Assembly: GCF_001975825.1 (NCBI RefSeq)
Contig: NZ_MTKN01000059.1
Location: forward strand, 1-51,288
Length of the DNA stretch: 51,288 bases
Origin: [Flexibacter] sp. ATCC 35208
GTDB lineage: Bacteria; Bacteroidota; Bacteroidia; Chitinophagales; Chitinophagaceae
Direction: 5' to 3'
The notes under the pieces: generated by a model
Databases searched by the model: none
What the model saw: only the letters and a program-made list of their open reading frames with translations
What the model was told of the DNA's origin: nothing
Translations under genes and position numbers: made by a program
Shown here: positions 25,019 through 33,093 of the stretch, one piece after another
How the letters are laid out: each line of letters opens with the position of its first letter
Position numbering within the stretch: position 1 is the stretch's first letter

Positions 25019-25264
25019 ATGAGAAATGATTTGCTATTTTTAAACTATATAACACTTTTGCCGCCAAAAGACGAAATTCCCGAATTGCCAGGCTCTGAAT
25101 GAGATTACAGTTTTAGTGAGGAGAATGGAATAACCAAAGTCGATATTACCATTTTTAATGAATCGATTGAACGTATGGAAAAATTAACGGAAGGCTTCAG
25201 GATCGGATTCTCATTGATGTTGAAAAATCCGGACGATCTGTTCGCCGCTTCATCGCAGAATTAA
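25019..25264 (+). pseudogene. Decayed SRPBCC/AHSA1-like gene fragment with an in-frame stop
   Basis: An ATG at 25019 opens a frame interrupted by TGA at 25100-25102 and continuing to TAA at 25262-25264. After the stop the product (DYSFSEENGITKVDITIF, then MEKLTEGFRIGFSLMLKN and DDLFAAS) resembles the C-terminal end of AHSA1/SRPBCC ligand-binding proteins. The N-terminal two thirds of the family are missing. SRPBCC and VOC genes are often neighbours, so this is probably a lost partner of the VOC gene 30 bp downstream. Confidence 0.6.
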
Positions 25265-25294
25265 TTGAAACAAAATAAACCCAAAATAAAAATC

Positions 25295-25729
25295 ATGAGA
25301 GCAATTAATCCCTGGATCAATTTCAATGGCAATGCCGAAGAAGCATTCACTTTTTACAAATCAGTTTTTGGTGGTGAGTTTACAAAAATTACCCGTTTTA
25401 AAGACTTATCAGGCCCCGGGTTGCAGGTAGCCGAAGAGGAGGCAAATAAAATAATGTACATCGGCTTGCCACTTGGCAAAAACAATGTGTTAGTAGCTAA
25501 CGACGTTCCCGGATTTTTGGGGCCGGTAAGCGAAAATGAAAACCGGTCTAAAATATACGTGAATGCCGAAAGCCGGGAAGAAGCAGATAAAATATTTAAC
25601 GGATTATCAGCAGGCGGAGAAGTGGAAGGGCCCATTGGCGACAGCCCATGGGGTACCTATGCCGGAATGTTCAGGGATAAATATGGTATTGAATGGATTG
25701 TAGAGTTTGACCCGGGTTATAACGGGTAG
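25295..25729 (+). CDS. VOC-family (PhnB/glyoxalase-like) protein
   Basis: 144 residues from the ATG at 25295 (a TTG ten codons earlier lies inside the remnant's tail). Begins MRAINPWINFNGNAEEAFTFYKSVFGGEF and ends DKYGIEWIVEFDP, the hallmark of PhnB-like members of the vicinal-oxygen-chelate superfamily. The middle contains GLPLGKNNVLVANDVPG. Real substrates of this subgroup are mostly unknown. It has a terminator 64 bp after its stop. Confidence 0.9.
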   Translation: MRAINPWINFNGNAEEAFTFYKSVFGGEFTKITRFKDLSGPGLQVAEEEANKIMYIGLPLGKNNVLVANDVPGFLGPVSENENRSKIYVNAESREEADKIFNGLSAGGEVEGPIGDSPWGTYAGMFRDKYGIEWIVEFDPGYNG

Positions 25730-25792
25730 GGTTAACAATGTCCTTTCGGTGGCGCACGCGTGCCGCGTGTGTAAAAACGGTAACTCCCAAAC

Positions 25793-25825
25793 AAAGAGGC
25801 TGCCCCTTTCGGAACAGCCTCTTTT
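25793..25825 (+). terminator. Terminator of the VOC gene
   Basis: Arms AAAGAGGCTG (25793-25802) and CAGCCTCTTT (25815-25824) followed by T; the 12-nt loop is larger than usual. Confidence 0.75.
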
Positions 25826-25955
25826 CGCTGAAAATGGTTTTCATCTTCGTTGGTGAATTCCCTCTTTCATGAATGTTTTTCGCTGAAAATGTTTTTCATA
25901 CCTATTGGTGAACTCCCTTATTCATGAATGTTTTTATTGAAAATGGTTTTCATCC
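25826..25955 (+). repeat. Three copies of the dispersed palindromic element between convergent genes
   Basis: Copies start near 25829, 25885 and 25936 with TGAAAATGGTTTTCAT or a one-base variant. The first two continue TTGGTGAATTCCCT / TTGGTGAACTCCCT and TTCATGAATGTTTTT, giving units of about 52-56 bp. The element therefore spans the core, a GAATTC-containing middle and a TTCATGAA palindrome. Confidence 0.8.
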
Positions 25956-25958
25956 CCA

Positions 25959-26774
25959 TTATCCCGCATATCCATCTACCAGTACCTCATACAACTTACT
26001 CTTCAGATCTTCCAGCGACACATCCTGTACTAAGTTGCCATCTTCAGCATAAGAGATCGTTCCCCTTTCTTCTGATACCACAATAGCGAGGTTATCACTG
26101 TGTTCCGTAATCCCAACAGCAGAGCGATGTCTTAAACCTACCTGCATGGGAAGGTTCGGATTTTCTGACACCGGAAGAATCACCTTGGCCGCCAGGATCT
26201 TGTTTCCTACGATGATGAGCGCGCCATCATGCAACGGACTGCCTTTGCAGAAAATGCTTTCCAACAGTTTTGCATTGATATTACTATCGAGAGAGATGCT
26301 GGAAGCGGTATCAAATTTCACACGATAAGAGTTGGACAACACGATCAGGGCACCTGTAGAGGTGGCAGCCATGCGGCTGACAGCGGTTACTACTTCGTCG
26401 ATGATGTTTTCTTCTTCTTTATAGCTTTTGAATTTATCAGGTAAGAAGAGCTTTGTAAAGAAGCTATCTTTGCTCAGCGGTGCTTTTTTACCTAATACCA
26501 GCAGGAACTTGCGGATTTCGGGTTGAAAGATGATGATAATAGCGATCAGACCGATATTGATAAAGTTCTGCAGGATCAGGGTGAGGATCGGCATGTGCAG
26601 GAGCTCCACCATGAAATAGGCGAAGTATACCATGAGCAGGCCAACGAATATATTGAATGCCAGACTGCCTTTGAGCAGGCGATAGAGCTGTATCACAAGG
26701 AAGATTACAATCGCCAGGTCAAGGACATTTAACCAGTTGTAACGGTATCCGTAAAATTGAAACAAGTCATCCAT
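25959..26774 (-). CDS. cdaA: Diadenylate cyclase (c-di-AMP synthase)
   Basis: Makes cyclic di-AMP from two ATP at the membrane. 271 residues: three N-terminal membrane helices (about 13-30, 37-58, 65-84), a coiled-coil linker and a DAC domain with the DGA motif in GSPLHDGALII and the RHR motif in LGLRHRSAVG-like GLRHRSAVGITEHSD. It lies 137 bp downstream of folP on the same strand, an arrangement I know from other Bacteroidota. Confidence 0.95.
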   Translation of the reverse strand: MDDLFQFYGYRYNWLNVLDLAIVIFLVIQLYRLLKGSLAFNIFVGLLMVYFAYFMVELLHMPILTLILQNFINIGLIAIIIIFQPEIRKFLLVLGKKAPLSKDSFFTKLFLPDKFKSYKEEENIIDEVVTAVSRMAATSTGALIVLSNSYRVKFDTASSISLDSNINAKLLESIFCKGSPLHDGALIIVGNKILAAKVILPVSENPNLPMQVGLRHRSAVGITEHSDNLAIVVSEERGTISYAEDGNLVQDVSLEDLKSKLYEVLVDGYAG

Positions 26775-26911
26775 AGATTGTAAAAATAGTGAATATTAAA
26801 TAGATATGGTTTAAATAGGAAATTCATTCCCTGGCATGAAGTGCTAAAACTGCATGTTTTTTAAAGTGGGTTTATTTCAGGCATTTTTAGGCAGAAACCT
26901 TTTAGCGGCTT

Positions 26912-27751
26912 TTAGAGACCTTTCATGTACTGATGTATCTTCACTGCTTCTACCGCAGCCTTCACATCATGTACCCTTAATATATGCGCGCCTGCCTGTA
27001 GGGAAAGTGTATTCAACACCGTTGTCCCGTTCAGCGCTTCCGCTGGTGTATTTTCCAGCAATTTATAAATCATCGATTTTCTGGAAATGCCAATCAATAA
27101 AGGACAATCCAATATATGAAAAGCATCTGTGTTTTTCAAAAGTGTATAATTATGTGCAATGGTTTTTCCAAAACCAAATCCCGGGTCAATGATCAGGTCT
27201 TTGATTCCTGCCTGTAAGCATTCCGCTTTCTTTTGTATAAAATAATCCAGTACTTCCCGTGTCACATCTTCATACTGTGGCTGGTGCTGCATGCTCGCGG
27301 GCGTTCCCTGCATATGCATAGCAATATATGGTGCTTTTGTAGCTGCCGCCACTGCGATCATATCCGGGTCCATATCTCCGGCACTGATATCATTGATAAT
27401 CGCCGCTCCCGCAACCATACACTGTTCTGCTACCTTTGCATAGTAGGTGTCGATAGAGATAATGACGTCCGGAAACTGCGCTACCAGTGCCTCGATAGCC
27501 GGTATCAGCCTGTCAATTTCCGTTTCTTTTCCTACAGTCAATGATCCTGGCCGGGTACTTTGAGCCCCTATATCCAGTATTTTAGCGCCTTCTGCCAGGT
27601 ACTGCGCTGCCTTTTCCAGTATTGCATCCAATTGTTTGGTGCGGCTGTCAGCAAAAAAAGAATCATCAGTGATATTGATGATCCCCATCACCACCGGGGT
27701 TGACAGATCCAGTAATTTGCCTTTACAGTTAATTGTACTCATAATTGCCAT
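26912..27751 (-). CDS. folP: Dihydropteroate synthase
   Basis: Condenses p-aminobenzoate with the pterin pyrophosphate in folate synthesis; the sulfonamide target. 279 residues, TIM barrel. Motifs: VVMGIINITDDSFFADSR, GAKILDIGAQSTRPGS, IISIDTYYAKVAEQ, IINDISAGD, DLIIDPGFGFGKT and LLIGISRKSMIYKLL. Two in-frame starts are possible (27751 or 27742); a GGAGG lies right before the first and 10 nt before the second, so 27742 may be the true one. Confidence 0.95.
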   Translation of the reverse strand: MAIMSTINCKGKLLDLSTPVVMGIINITDDSFFADSRTKQLDAILEKAAQYLAEGAKILDIGAQSTRPGSLTVGKETEIDRLIPAIEALVAQFPDVIISIDTYYAKVAEQCMVAGAAIINDISAGDMDPDMIAVAAATKAPYIAMHMQGTPASMQHQPQYEDVTREVLDYFIQKKAECLQAGIKDLIIDPGFGFGKTIAHNYTLLKNTDAFHILDCPLLIGISRKSMIYKLLENTPAEALNGTTVLNTLSLQAGAHILRVHDVKAAVEAVKIHQYMKGL

Positions 27752-27863
27752 TCCTCCTTTCCGTTTATCCTGTTTGCGTATTATTGATTATTTTGCCTTG
27801 CAAATTTAGCTATAATGTGTTGATGTGCCGACAGGTAAACGGACACAATAAATTAAATTATCC

Positions 27864-28952
27864 ATGAAATTTCTCCTTAACCTATTAAGAATCATTGTAG
27901 GGGTGTTGTTCATCTTCTCCGGTCTGATCAAAGCGAACGATCCGCTGGGCCTGAGTTACAAAATGGACGAATTTTTTGAAGTATTGCACCTGGGCTTTAT
28001 GTCGCACTACTCGCTGGTATACTCAGTGGCCATGAATACATTTGAAATTGTGTGTGGCGTGGCGATACTACTGGGGTATAGAATGCGGCTGTTTTCGTGG
28101 CTCATATTGCTGCTCATAGCGTTCTTTACGTTTCTCACGGCGTATGCGCTGTTTAGCGGTACTGTGCGTGAGTGTGGCTGTTTTGGGGATTGTATCAAGT
28201 TGTCTCCGGCAGAAACTTTCTGGAAAGATGTGGCTTTGCTGGTGATGATCCTTGTCATCTTCCTGTATAGAAATAAGATCGGACCATTGTTCGGTACCAG
28301 GGCCAATGGGGCATTGATGCTGTTGTCACTGGTCTTTTCATTAGGTATTCAGTGGTATACGCTGGCGCATTTGCCAGTGGTGGATTGCCTGGGATATAAG
28401 GTGGGTAATAATATTCCTGAGAAGATGAAATTGCCGCCGGGTGCACATCCGGATGTATTTGAGACGGTGCTGATCTATAAAAAGGATGGTAAAGAAAAGG
28501 AGTTTACGACAGAGAATTTCCCATGGAACGACAGTACCTGGGTGTATGTAGACAGAAAGGACAAATTGATACAGGAAGGGGATGGTGAGCCACCGATCAA
28601 GGATTTCATACTCACAGATTTTGATGGGGGGAACCAGACGGAGGCGATTTTGTCTGAGACCATGCCGGTGTATTTGTTCCTGGTGAAGGATGTGAAGGAG
28701 GCAGGAAAAGGTTGGGATGAGAAAATACATGCGTTGCAACAGCAACAGGCGCAGGGTAAATGTTATATTTATGGAGTGACGGCTTCTACGAAGGATCAGG
28801 TGGATGGTTTTGTGAAGGCCCATGGGTTGCAGTTCCAGTTTTTGAATATGGATGGAACAGCGATCAAGACGGCTGGTAGGGCGAATCCTTGTTTGATCCT
28901 TTTGGAAAAAGGGACGATTAAGGGGAAGTGGCATTATCATGATATTCCATAA
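27864..28952 (+). CDS. DoxX/MauE-like membrane protein with C-terminal thioredoxin-like part (BT_3928 type)
   Basis: 362 residues. Four membrane helices in the first 140 residues (LLRIIVGVLFIFSGLIKANDPLG split as first helix, then FEIVCGVAILLGY, LILLLIAFFTFLTAYALF) with the Cys cluster ECGCFGDC of MauE/DoxX-type disulfide proteins, then another helix and a soluble region (about 190-360) resembling a thioredoxin fold but without a CxxC. Divergent from folP, a neighbourhood common in Bacteroidota. Role in redox or quinone chemistry is inferred. Confidence 0.85.
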   Translation: MKFLLNLLRIIVGVLFIFSGLIKANDPLGLSYKMDEFFEVLHLGFMSHYSLVYSVAMNTFEIVCGVAILLGYRMRLFSWLILLLIAFFTFLTAYALFSGTVRECGCFGDCIKLSPAETFWKDVALLVMILVIFLYRNKIGPLFGTRANGALMLLSLVFSLGIQWYTLAHLPVVDCLGYKVGNNIPEKMKLPPGAHPDVFETVLIYKKDGKEKEFTTENFPWNDSTWVYVDRKDKLIQEGDGEPPIKDFILTDFDGGNQTEAILSETMPVYLFLVKDVKEAGKGWDEKIHALQQQQAQGKCYIYGVTASTKDQVDGFVKAHGLQFQFLNMDGTAIKTAGRANPCLILLEKGTIKGKWHYHDIP

Positions 28953-29073
28953 AAGAGTAGTTGCTCTTTCCTGAAAATGGATGTAAGCCTGCGGGATATT
29001 TGATATTGCCGGCGAAAGGGCCGGTTTACGGAATGTGGAGGTATCGCAATTTGCCATTTGCTATAGACAGATT

Positions 29074-30123
29074 ATGCTGAGATTTCTCTTACGGAAAATA
29101 GCTTACGGAATACTGGTGCTACTCGGTGTAGTGGCACTGGTATTTTTTTTATTCAATGTGCTGCCGGGGGATCCTGCGAGATTGACCCTTGGCCAGAGGG
29201 CAGATGTGGCGTCGTTGGAGAATGTGCGGAAGGAGTTGCATCTGGATAAGCCGGTAGCGGTACAGTTTCTCTTGTACCTGAATGACTTATCGCCCATTTC
29301 GGTGCATGCACAGGAAGAGGCGGCTAATTTACACTATATAAGTCTCCTGCATTTAAGTGGGGATCGACTGCTGGTATTGAAGACCCCTTATTTAAGAAGA
29401 TCCTACCAGGGAAAGAAAGATGTGTGGGAAATGCTTACAGAAGCGCTGCCAGGTACATTGGTTTTGTCCATAGCGGCCATCCTGTTTGCAACCATAGCGG
29501 GGATCGGGTTAGGTATTTTATCAGCCGTAAAAAAGGATACCTGGATGGATACGGGGGCAGTATTTGGCAGTGTGGTCGGGATATCGGCGCCGTCGTTTTT
29601 TATGGGGATAGTGCTGGCGTATATGTTTGGCTTTGTACTAAGTGATTATACGGGGCTGCATATGACGGGGAGTTTGTTTGATTATGACGCCTTTTCGGGG
29701 AGAACGCTGACATTAAAGAATTTGATTTTACCCGCTATTACATTGGGTATCCGGCCATTGGCGATCATTGTGCAGTTGACAAGGGGAGCGATGCTGGATG
29801 TATTGCACCAGGATTATATCCGTACGGCCTATGCCAAAGGCCTGCAGAAAAGGACGGTGATTTTCAGGCATGCTTTGCGGAATGCCCTGAACCCGGTGGT
29901 GACGGCAATTACGGGGTGGTTTGCAGAGTTGTTGGCCGGGGCGTTTTTTGTGGAATATATATTTGGATGGAAGGGGATCGGGAAAATGACGGTGGATGCG
30001 TTGGAGAAGTTTGATTTTCCTGTGCTGATGGGGGCGGTGTTGTTTACGGCGGGGATATTTGTGGTAATTAATCTATTGGCAGATGTGTTGTATAGCGCGA
30101 TTGATCCGAGAATTAAATTATAA
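29074..30123 (+). CDS. Orphan DppB/OppB-type ABC transporter permease
   Basis: 349 residues from ATG 29074 (the longer frame adds 13 non-conserved residues). A first helix, FNVLPGDPARLTLGQRAD, then an enlarged soluble insert of about 60 residues before the five-helix BPD_transp_1 domain with the EAA-like loop DYIRTAYAKGLQKRTVIFRHALRNALNPV and the ending LLADVLYSAIDPRI. In this family the permease works as a DppB/DppC pair with ATPases and a binding protein; none of those genes is adjacent. It is closed by its own terminator. Confidence 0.9.
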   Translation: MLRFLLRKIAYGILVLLGVVALVFFLFNVLPGDPARLTLGQRADVASLENVRKELHLDKPVAVQFLLYLNDLSPISVHAQEEAANLHYISLLHLSGDRLLVLKTPYLRRSYQGKKDVWEMLTEALPGTLVLSIAAILFATIAGIGLGILSAVKKDTWMDTGAVFGSVVGISAPSFFMGIVLAYMFGFVLSDYTGLHMTGSLFDYDAFSGRTLTLKNLILPAITLGIRPLAIIVQLTRGAMLDVLHQDYIRTAYAKGLQKRTVIFRHALRNALNPVVTAITGWFAELLAGAFFVEYIFGWKGIGKMTVDALEKFDFPVLMGAVLFTAGIFVVINLLADVLYSAIDPRIKL

Positions 30124-30138
30124 ATTGTGTTGTAAATC

Positions 30139-30160
30139 AAGGCCCTAATGGGCCTTTTTT
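30139..30160 (+). terminator. Terminator of the permease gene
   Basis: AAGGCCC/GGGCCTT stem with TAAT loop and T run. Confidence 0.88.
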
Positions 30161-30253
30161 ATTTTAATCTACTTTTTTAAAAAAAAGTGGGCATCTTTTG
30201 TAACAAACCCTTCCACGAGTCGTCTTCCTTATATAAACGCACTGGTATAACAT

Positions 30254-30769
30254 ATGTCTCTTGCAATATTTGAATCACAAGTCGTCCCGGTCAGGCAAAA
30301 GCTCTATCGCTTTGCTTACCACCTGCTGGGAAACGAAGAAGACGCAAGGGACATTACCCAGGATGCGATGGTGAAGGTCTGGCAACAGAAAGACCGCATG
30401 GCCGAGCTGCAGAACATGGAAGCATGGTGCATGCGAATAGTCAGAAACCTGGCTTTGGATAAGCTAAAATCCAAAAAGCACCGTAGAGCAGAAGAGCTGG
30501 ACAAAGCTGTCGAAATAGCTGTCACACATCAGGACAATCCGCATGAAGCAGCTGTGAAGCAGGATGTCATGAACAGCGTCCATCGGATCATGCGGGCGTT
30601 GCCGGAAAAATACCGTACTATTATGCAGCTGCGTGATATAGACGGTCATACTTATCAGGAAATCGCTGATATTCTGGAACTCGACCTAAGTGACGTGAAA
30701 GTGAATTTACATCGTGCCCGCAAATCAGTACGTGAACAATTACAAAAACTGCAAGTGTATGGAGTATAA
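30254..30769 (+). CDS. ECF RNA polymerase sigma factor
   Basis: 171 residues. Region 2: YRFAYHLLGNEEDARDITQDAMVKVWQQ; region 4: LPEKYRTIMQLRDIDGHTYQEIADILELDLSDVKVNLHRARKSVREQL. The downstream gene starts at 30759, inside its last codons, a typical sigma/anti-sigma overlap. Confidence 0.94.
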   Translation: MSLAIFESQVVPVRQKLYRFAYHLLGNEEDARDITQDAMVKVWQQKDRMAELQNMEAWCMRIVRNLALDKLKSKKHRRAEELDKAVEIAVTHQDNPHEAAVKQDVMNSVHRIMRALPEKYRTIMQLRDIDGHTYQEIADILELDLSDVKVNLHRARKSVREQLQKLQVYGV

Positions 30770-31448
30770 TGAGATCAGAGGATTGCTAACCCGGTATTGG
30801 GAAGGAGAAACTTCGCTGGAAGAAGAGGACCTGTTGCGCAGTTTTTTTGCTGAGAATCGACAGGGATTGCCTGCGGATTTGCAGGAGGCAGCGCCGCTGT
30901 TCGGGTATTTTGCTGCGGAAGCAGGGAAGGAGGTGCCGGAAATGGGATGGGAGATATTGGAAGGAATGAAGGAGCCGGAGGTAGCCGGTGATATGGCGGA
31001 AGAAGTGAGGGAAGGGCTGGAGATAGCAGGTAAGATGCCGGAAGAAATGAGAGAGGAGCCGGAGGTAGCAAGCCAGATGCCGGAAGCCTTGAGGGAGGTG
31101 CCGGAGGTGAATGCTGAAGTTGTTGAGGAAAATACATCCCGGTCTACGGTAGTTGTTTCCATGCCTCGTCCTTACCAGCACTGGATGAAATATGCGGCGG
31201 TATTGCTTTTAGGAGTAGGATTGGTATATAGCGGCCGTCAGTTCAAAACAAAACAGGAGGAAGGTAGTAATCCTGATAGGATGGCGCAGGCCTTGAACCA
31301 GGCTGATACCTATGAAGATTCTAAAGAAGCATATGCTGCGACAAAGAAAGCGTTGGAGTTGTTGGCGAAGAACCTGAATAAGGGGACGGCACAGGCGAAG
31401 AAGATCGCTTATTTTAATGAGGCGACAGAGTATATAAAGGCGGATTAG
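30759..31448 (+). CDS. Putative membrane anti-sigma factor with a 14-residue tandem repeat
   Basis: 229 residues from ATG 30759, overlapping the sigma gene by 11 bp. N-terminal cytoplasmic part MEYNEIRGLLTRYWEGETSLEEEDLLRSFF (split: MEYNEIRGLL, YWEGETSLEEE) is typical of Bacteroidota anti-sigma partners. An acidic linker (about 60-125) carries three 14-residue units EVAGDMAEEVREGL, EIAGKMPEEMREEP and EVASQMPEALREVP. One membrane helix follows (YAAVLLLGVGLVYSG) and a periplasmic end. No zinc-binding motif. Position and topology, not sequence identity, give the call. Confidence 0.75.
   Translation: MEYNEIRGLLTRYWEGETSLEEEDLLRSFFAENRQGLPADLQEAAPLFGYFAAEAGKEVPEMGWEILEGMKEPEVAGDMAEEVREGLEIAGKMPEEMREEPEVASQMPEALREVPEVNAEVVEENTSRSTVVVSMPRPYQHWMKYAAVLLLGVGLVYSGRQFKTKQEEGSNPDRMAQALNQADTYEDSKEAYAATKKALELLAKNLNKGTAQAKKIAYFNEATEYIKAD
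30978..31103 (+). repeat. Three in-frame 42-bp tandem units inside the anti-sigma gene
   Basis: Units at 30978-31019, 31020-31061 and 31062-31103, with a partial fourth after. They lengthen the cytoplasmic linker by 14 residues each without breaking the frame. Confidence 0.85.
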
Positions 31449-31640
31449 GGGAAATAAATGAAGTAGTAGCTTATATCGACGCGGAAGAGCAAATGAGGTA
31501 GTCGCTATTTCAGATTGGAAGAAATAAATGGGGTAGTCACTATATCAAAGCGAATGAGCAAATGAGGTAGTCGTTATTTGAGATTGGAAGAAATAAATGA
31601 AGTAGTAGTTTATATCGAAGCGGATAAAAAAATGATGCCG
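31449..31640 (+). repeat. About 35-bp tandem echoes of the anti-sigma gene end
   Basis: AATGARGTAGT-type motifs start at 31457, 31492, 31527, 31561 and 31596 (spacing 35, 35, 34, 35); the parent AATGAGGCGAC is at 31416 in the gene. Translated, the gene ends NEATEYIKAD-stop; echoes give NEVVAYIDAE, NEVVAISDWKK-stop, NGVVTISKRMSK-stop and NEVVVYIEAD. The rest of the gap to 31766 (31641-31766) shows no further feature I can name. Confidence 0.8.
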
Positions 31641-31766
31641 CAGCTTATATCATATAAAAAACTCGTTAAAACCCTGAAAAATCAGGCGATTAATGATTTG
31701 AGAGAACTTGGAACGTAACAAAGACAAATCTGGCCATTCTAATTCCTTTATTATAAAATTTAAACA

Positions 31767-32288
31767 ATGAAACGGTTATGTTTATTGCTGTTGCTAATAA
31801 CAGCAGGTACGGGCCTTTTTGCCCAACAGGTAAGTGTGATCGACCGCTTTTTTCAAAAGTATGAAAACGACCAGAGCTTTACCCTGGTCAGCGTCACACC
31901 GAAAATGTTCTCCATGTTCAGCAAATTTGATATCAATTCTGCTGAAGGGAAAAGCTTTATGACGATTGTCAAAAAGCTCAAAGGACTGAGAATCCTTGTA
32001 AAAGAAAACGCCAAAGAAGGGAGTAAACTTTACCAGGAAGCGGCTTCCATGCTCACGAAAGAGTACGAAGAATTAATGACCGTACGCAGTGACGGAGAGC
32101 TTGTAAAATTCATGGTAAAAGAAAACAGTAAGGGAAATATTGCGGAATTAGTCATGCTCGTGGGTGGCAAGGATGAATTCGTCGCAATGAGCCTCTTAGG
32201 TGATATCGACCTGAACGAAATCAGCCAGATTGCCAATGATGTGAATATTGGTGGTATGGATAAACTGAAAGCGTTAAACAAGAAGTAA
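31767..32288 (+). CDS. DUF4252 exported protein 1
   Basis: 173 residues with a signal peptide (MKRLCLLLLLITAGTGLFAQ). The mature part has FFQKYENDQSFTLVSVTPKMFSMF, a DUF4252 signature, then KGLRILVKENAKEG and an ending with the LVMLVGG strand and LNEISQIAND. DUF4252 genes commonly lie behind ECF sigma/anti-sigma pairs in Bacteroidota, as here; biochemical role unknown. It is followed by a 207-bp repeat-bearing gap and a second, divergent family member. Confidence 0.88.
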   Translation: MKRLCLLLLLITAGTGLFAQQVSVIDRFFQKYENDQSFTLVSVTPKMFSMFSKFDINSAEGKSFMTIVKKLKGLRILVKENAKEGSKLYQEAASMLTKEYEELMTVRSDGELVKFMVKENSKGNIAELVMLVGGKDEFVAMSLLGDIDLNEISQIANDVNIGGMDKLKALNKK

Positions 32289-32460
32289 GTATTAAACAGG
32301 AAAAGTGCGCGGTAACTAACGCATAGATGATTAAGCCCTCCGTAAGGAAAGCACTGAAATCTGGAGGTGTTCAATAGCTAAAGCACAGAATGAGAAAGTT
32401 AGAAACGGAAGTACTGAATGAGAAAATGTTCAATAGCTAAAGCACTGAGTTAAAAAAAGC
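32289..32460 (+). repeat. Degenerate tandem repeats between the two DUF4252 genes
   Basis: GTTCAATAGCTAAAGCAC is present at 32369-32386 and 32428-32445, with related GCACTGAAAT / GTACTGAATGAG / GCACAGAATGAG blocks between. The first part (ATTAAACAGGAAAAG after the stop) resembles the gene's last codons GTTAAACAAGAAGTAA, so this may be another, older tail echo. Confidence 0.6.
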
Positions 32461-32495
32461 ATTACCTAAATCGCTCTGAATTAAAAACAACCCTT

Positions 32496-33026
32496 ATGAA
32501 ACATTGCCTTGTATTATCAATCGTATGCTGCTTACTGCTCGGTACAAGCACTACACACGCACAGGATCGCCTGCTCACACAATTCTACAATGCCCATAGA
32601 GGCGTAGCCCTGACTTTAAAAATGGGTATTGGCAGATTGCCGCTACGCATAGTAAGAGGCTTTATTCCAAATGAGCAGGGTGAAGACGGCGTAAATGCAA
32701 AGAAACTTTTCTCAAAGATCCGCAAGATGAAGGTCTATATCATGCAGGGATATGACGGGCCTATTCCGGGCAGTGACCTGACAAGCCTGAAACAAAAGCT
32801 GATCGACAAAGAAAACTTTGATTTACTGATGGAAGTAAGGGATCATGGAAATATAGTGCATGTACTGAATAAGGGGACGGAGGAAAATCTGGGGAATGTG
32901 GTGTTATTGATTCAGGATGAGAAAGACATGATCATGGTGCATTTACATACCAGTTTGCGTTTTGAGGATATCAATGGGTTGATTAAGGAGTTTAATAAGA
33001 AGCCAAAGGCAATGGCTAGTTTATAG
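32496..33026 (+). CDS. DUF4252 exported protein 2
   Basis: 176 residues with signal peptide MKHCLVLSIVCCLLLGTST-THAQ. It shares the layout of the preceding gene: an N-terminal FYNAHRGVALTLKMG segment, RKMKVYIMQGYDG, FDLLMEVRDHGNIV and an ending FEDINGLIKEFNK. Overall identity to the first copy looks low, so the duplication is old or the two were recruited separately. Probably co-regulated by the sigma factor at 30254. Confidence 0.85.
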   Translation: MKHCLVLSIVCCLLLGTSTTHAQDRLLTQFYNAHRGVALTLKMGIGRLPLRIVRGFIPNEQGEDGVNAKKLFSKIRKMKVYIMQGYDGPIPGSDLTSLKQKLIDKENFDLLMEVRDHGNIVHVLNKGTEENLGNVVLLIQDEKDMIMVHLHTSLRFEDINGLIKEFNKKPKAMASL

Positions 33027-33044
33027 TCCACAACCGGTAGAGAG

Positions 33045-33066
33045 CATTAGCTGCAGCTAATGTTTT
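33045..33066 (+). terminator. Possible terminator after the second DUF4252 gene
   Basis: The 18-nt perfect palindrome CATTAGCTGCAGCTAATG (33045-33062) is followed by TTTT. The tract is short, so efficiency is uncertain. Confidence 0.5.
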
Positions 33067-33093
33067 CGCCGTTTAGAGAAGATGGTAAATCAG

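Noticed and set aside
30740..31181. Several long minus-strand frames over the anti-sigma gene
   Set aside because: They are shadows created by the repetitive purine-rich linker; products are Ser/Pro-rich and unlike proteins.
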